A stretch of 64,000 bases of DNA from Paeniglutamicibacter psychrophenolicus (GTDB lineage Bacteria; Actinomycetota; Actinomycetes; Actinomycetales; Micrococcaceae), in assembly GCF_017876575.1 (NCBI RefSeq), contig NZ_JAGIOE010000001.1, positions 4,196,443 to 4,260,442 on the forward strand, in the 5' to 3' direction. Below, one piece after another: positions 63,359 to 64,000 of the stretch. The number at the start of each line of letters is the position of its first letter. Within the stretch, counting starts at the first letter, position 1. The notes under the pieces were generated by a model. It ran no database searches and was not told the DNA's origin. It saw nothing but the letters and a program-made list of their open reading frames with translations. Made by a program: the position numbers and the translations under genes.

Positions 63359-64000
63359 TCAGCCCAGTGCCTTGGCCAGCTCGTTGACGACGTGTTCCTG
63401 GATCTCGGCCGTGATGTGCGGGTACAGCGGCAGCGACAGGATGCGGGTTGCCGCGAGCTCAGAGACGGGGAAGCTGCCCGCCGGCCGGCCAAGCGACGCG
63501 AATGCCTTGGTCAGGTGCAGCGGGTAGGGATAGTGGATCCCCGCCCCGATGCCCGCCTCGTTCAGCGTCTTCAGCACCCGGTCGCGCTCGGGAACCCGGA
63601 TGACATACAGGTGCCAGACATCCTCGTTGCCCGGGGCGCTGCGCGGAACCACGACTCCCGGAAGCTTGTGCAGCAGTTCGGCATACCGTTCGGCGGCAAG
63701 CCTGCGCTGCGCATTCCAGCCTGCAAGCCTTGTGAGCTTGGCGTTGAGCACCACGGCCTGGACGGTGTCCATGCGGGCGTTGAAGCCCACGACATCGTGC
63801 TCGTACTTGGCCGCGCTTCCGTGCGCCCCGAGGATCCGTGCGCGTTCGGCGAGCGCCGGGTCATTGGTGATCACGGCCCCTGCGTCGCCGGCCGCCCCGA
63901 GGTTCTTGCCCGGGTAGAAGCTGGTCCCCGCGGCAAGGCCGATGGTTCCGGCTGCCCGCCCATGCCGTCTCGCGCCCTGTGCCTGGGCGGCATCTTCGAT
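63359..64000 (-). CDS. DegT/DnrJ/EryC1/StrS family sugar aminotransferase (5' end outside window)
   Basis: The frame is open to the right window edge and gives the last 213 residues. The visible start IEDAAQAQGA is the conserved Asp-Ala-Ala-Gln region, followed by TSFYPGKNLGAAGDAGAV with the PLP-binding lysine, and GSAAKYEHDVVGFNARMDTVQA. These enzymes transaminate keto-sugar nucleotides to amino sugars. With the hexapeptide acyltransferase at 48971, an N-acylated amino sugar in the repeat unit is likely. It precedes the flippase by 1 base and is part of the same minus-strand unit. Confidence 0.93.
   Translation of the reverse strand: MEDAAQAQGARRHGRAAGTIGLAAGTSFYPGKNLGAAGDAGAVITNDPALAERARILGAHGSAAKYEHDVVGFNARMDTVQAVVLNAKLTRLAGWNAQRRLAAERYAELLHKLPGVVVPRSAPGNEDVWHLYVIRVPERDRVLKTLNEAGIGAGIHYPYPLHLTKAFASLGRPAGSFPVSELAATRILSLPLYPHITAEIQEHVVNELAKALG

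Overview
The window reads as chromosome of a high-GC Actinobacterium, most likely a Micrococcaceae (Arthrobacter-like) strain. This is an inference from three things: strong G/C third-position codon use; gene neighbourhoods shared with other Actinobacteria (maf near the AccA3-type carboxylase gene, lpdA near purine nucleoside phosphorylase and a phosphomutase, and pth-rplY-prs-glmU-tetR near mfd); and at least six genes whose start codon lies 6-7 bases after a TAnnnT -10 box, the signature of leaderless transcripts.

Layout. 1-11756 (minus strand) is a tightly overlapping cell-surface operon: a 2060-residue secreted Ig-like/fibronectin-III protein, a MoxR AAA+ ATPase, a DUF58 protein, a TgpA/DUF3488 transglutaminase-like membrane protein and an RDD membrane protein. 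It matches the core of the cluster called PFNA in bifidobacteria. 11994-18397 holds a DUF885 peptidase-like protein, a large LuxR-type regulator and a dicarboxylate/amino-acid symporter. 18586-25770 holds a TetR/MMPL exporter pair, Maf, a tiny membrane protein behind an operator-like promoter, and a biotin carboxylase/BCCP subunit. 25944-33400 contains a DinB protein, an MHS-type transporter, LpdA-type quinone reductase and the purine deoxynucleoside salvage genes punA, phosphomutase and deoC. 33692-48864 is mostly housekeeping: a universal stress protein, mfd, DUF2505, nhaA, a complete-looking IS110-family element, sufS-sufU, pth, rplY, prs, glmU, tRNA-Gln(UUG) and a TetR regulator.

48971-64000 is a surface polysaccharide locus whose two arms converge. 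The plus-strand arm encodes a hexapeptide acyltransferase, a VanZ-like protein and a three-domain glycosyltransferase fusion. The minus-strand arm encodes a DegT-type aminotransferase (cut by the window edge), a Wzx flippase, three glycosyltransferases, a lipoprotein, a Wzz-like copolymerase, a Wzy-like polymerase with an extra Wzz-like tail, and an acyltransferase-3 protein. Together they could make, acylate, flip and polymerise an exported glycan. The middle of this locus, about 52.8-54.4 kb, is visibly richer in A/T than the rest.

The observations I rate highest are: loss of the transglutaminase catalytic cysteine in the surface operon; the IS110 element with a candidate bridge-RNA region and matching 8-base flanks; the GT26-GT2-GT2 triple fusion; the Wzy polymerase carrying its own Wzz-like domain; and an orphan 77-residue membrane protein under a perfect inverted repeat that covers its promoter.
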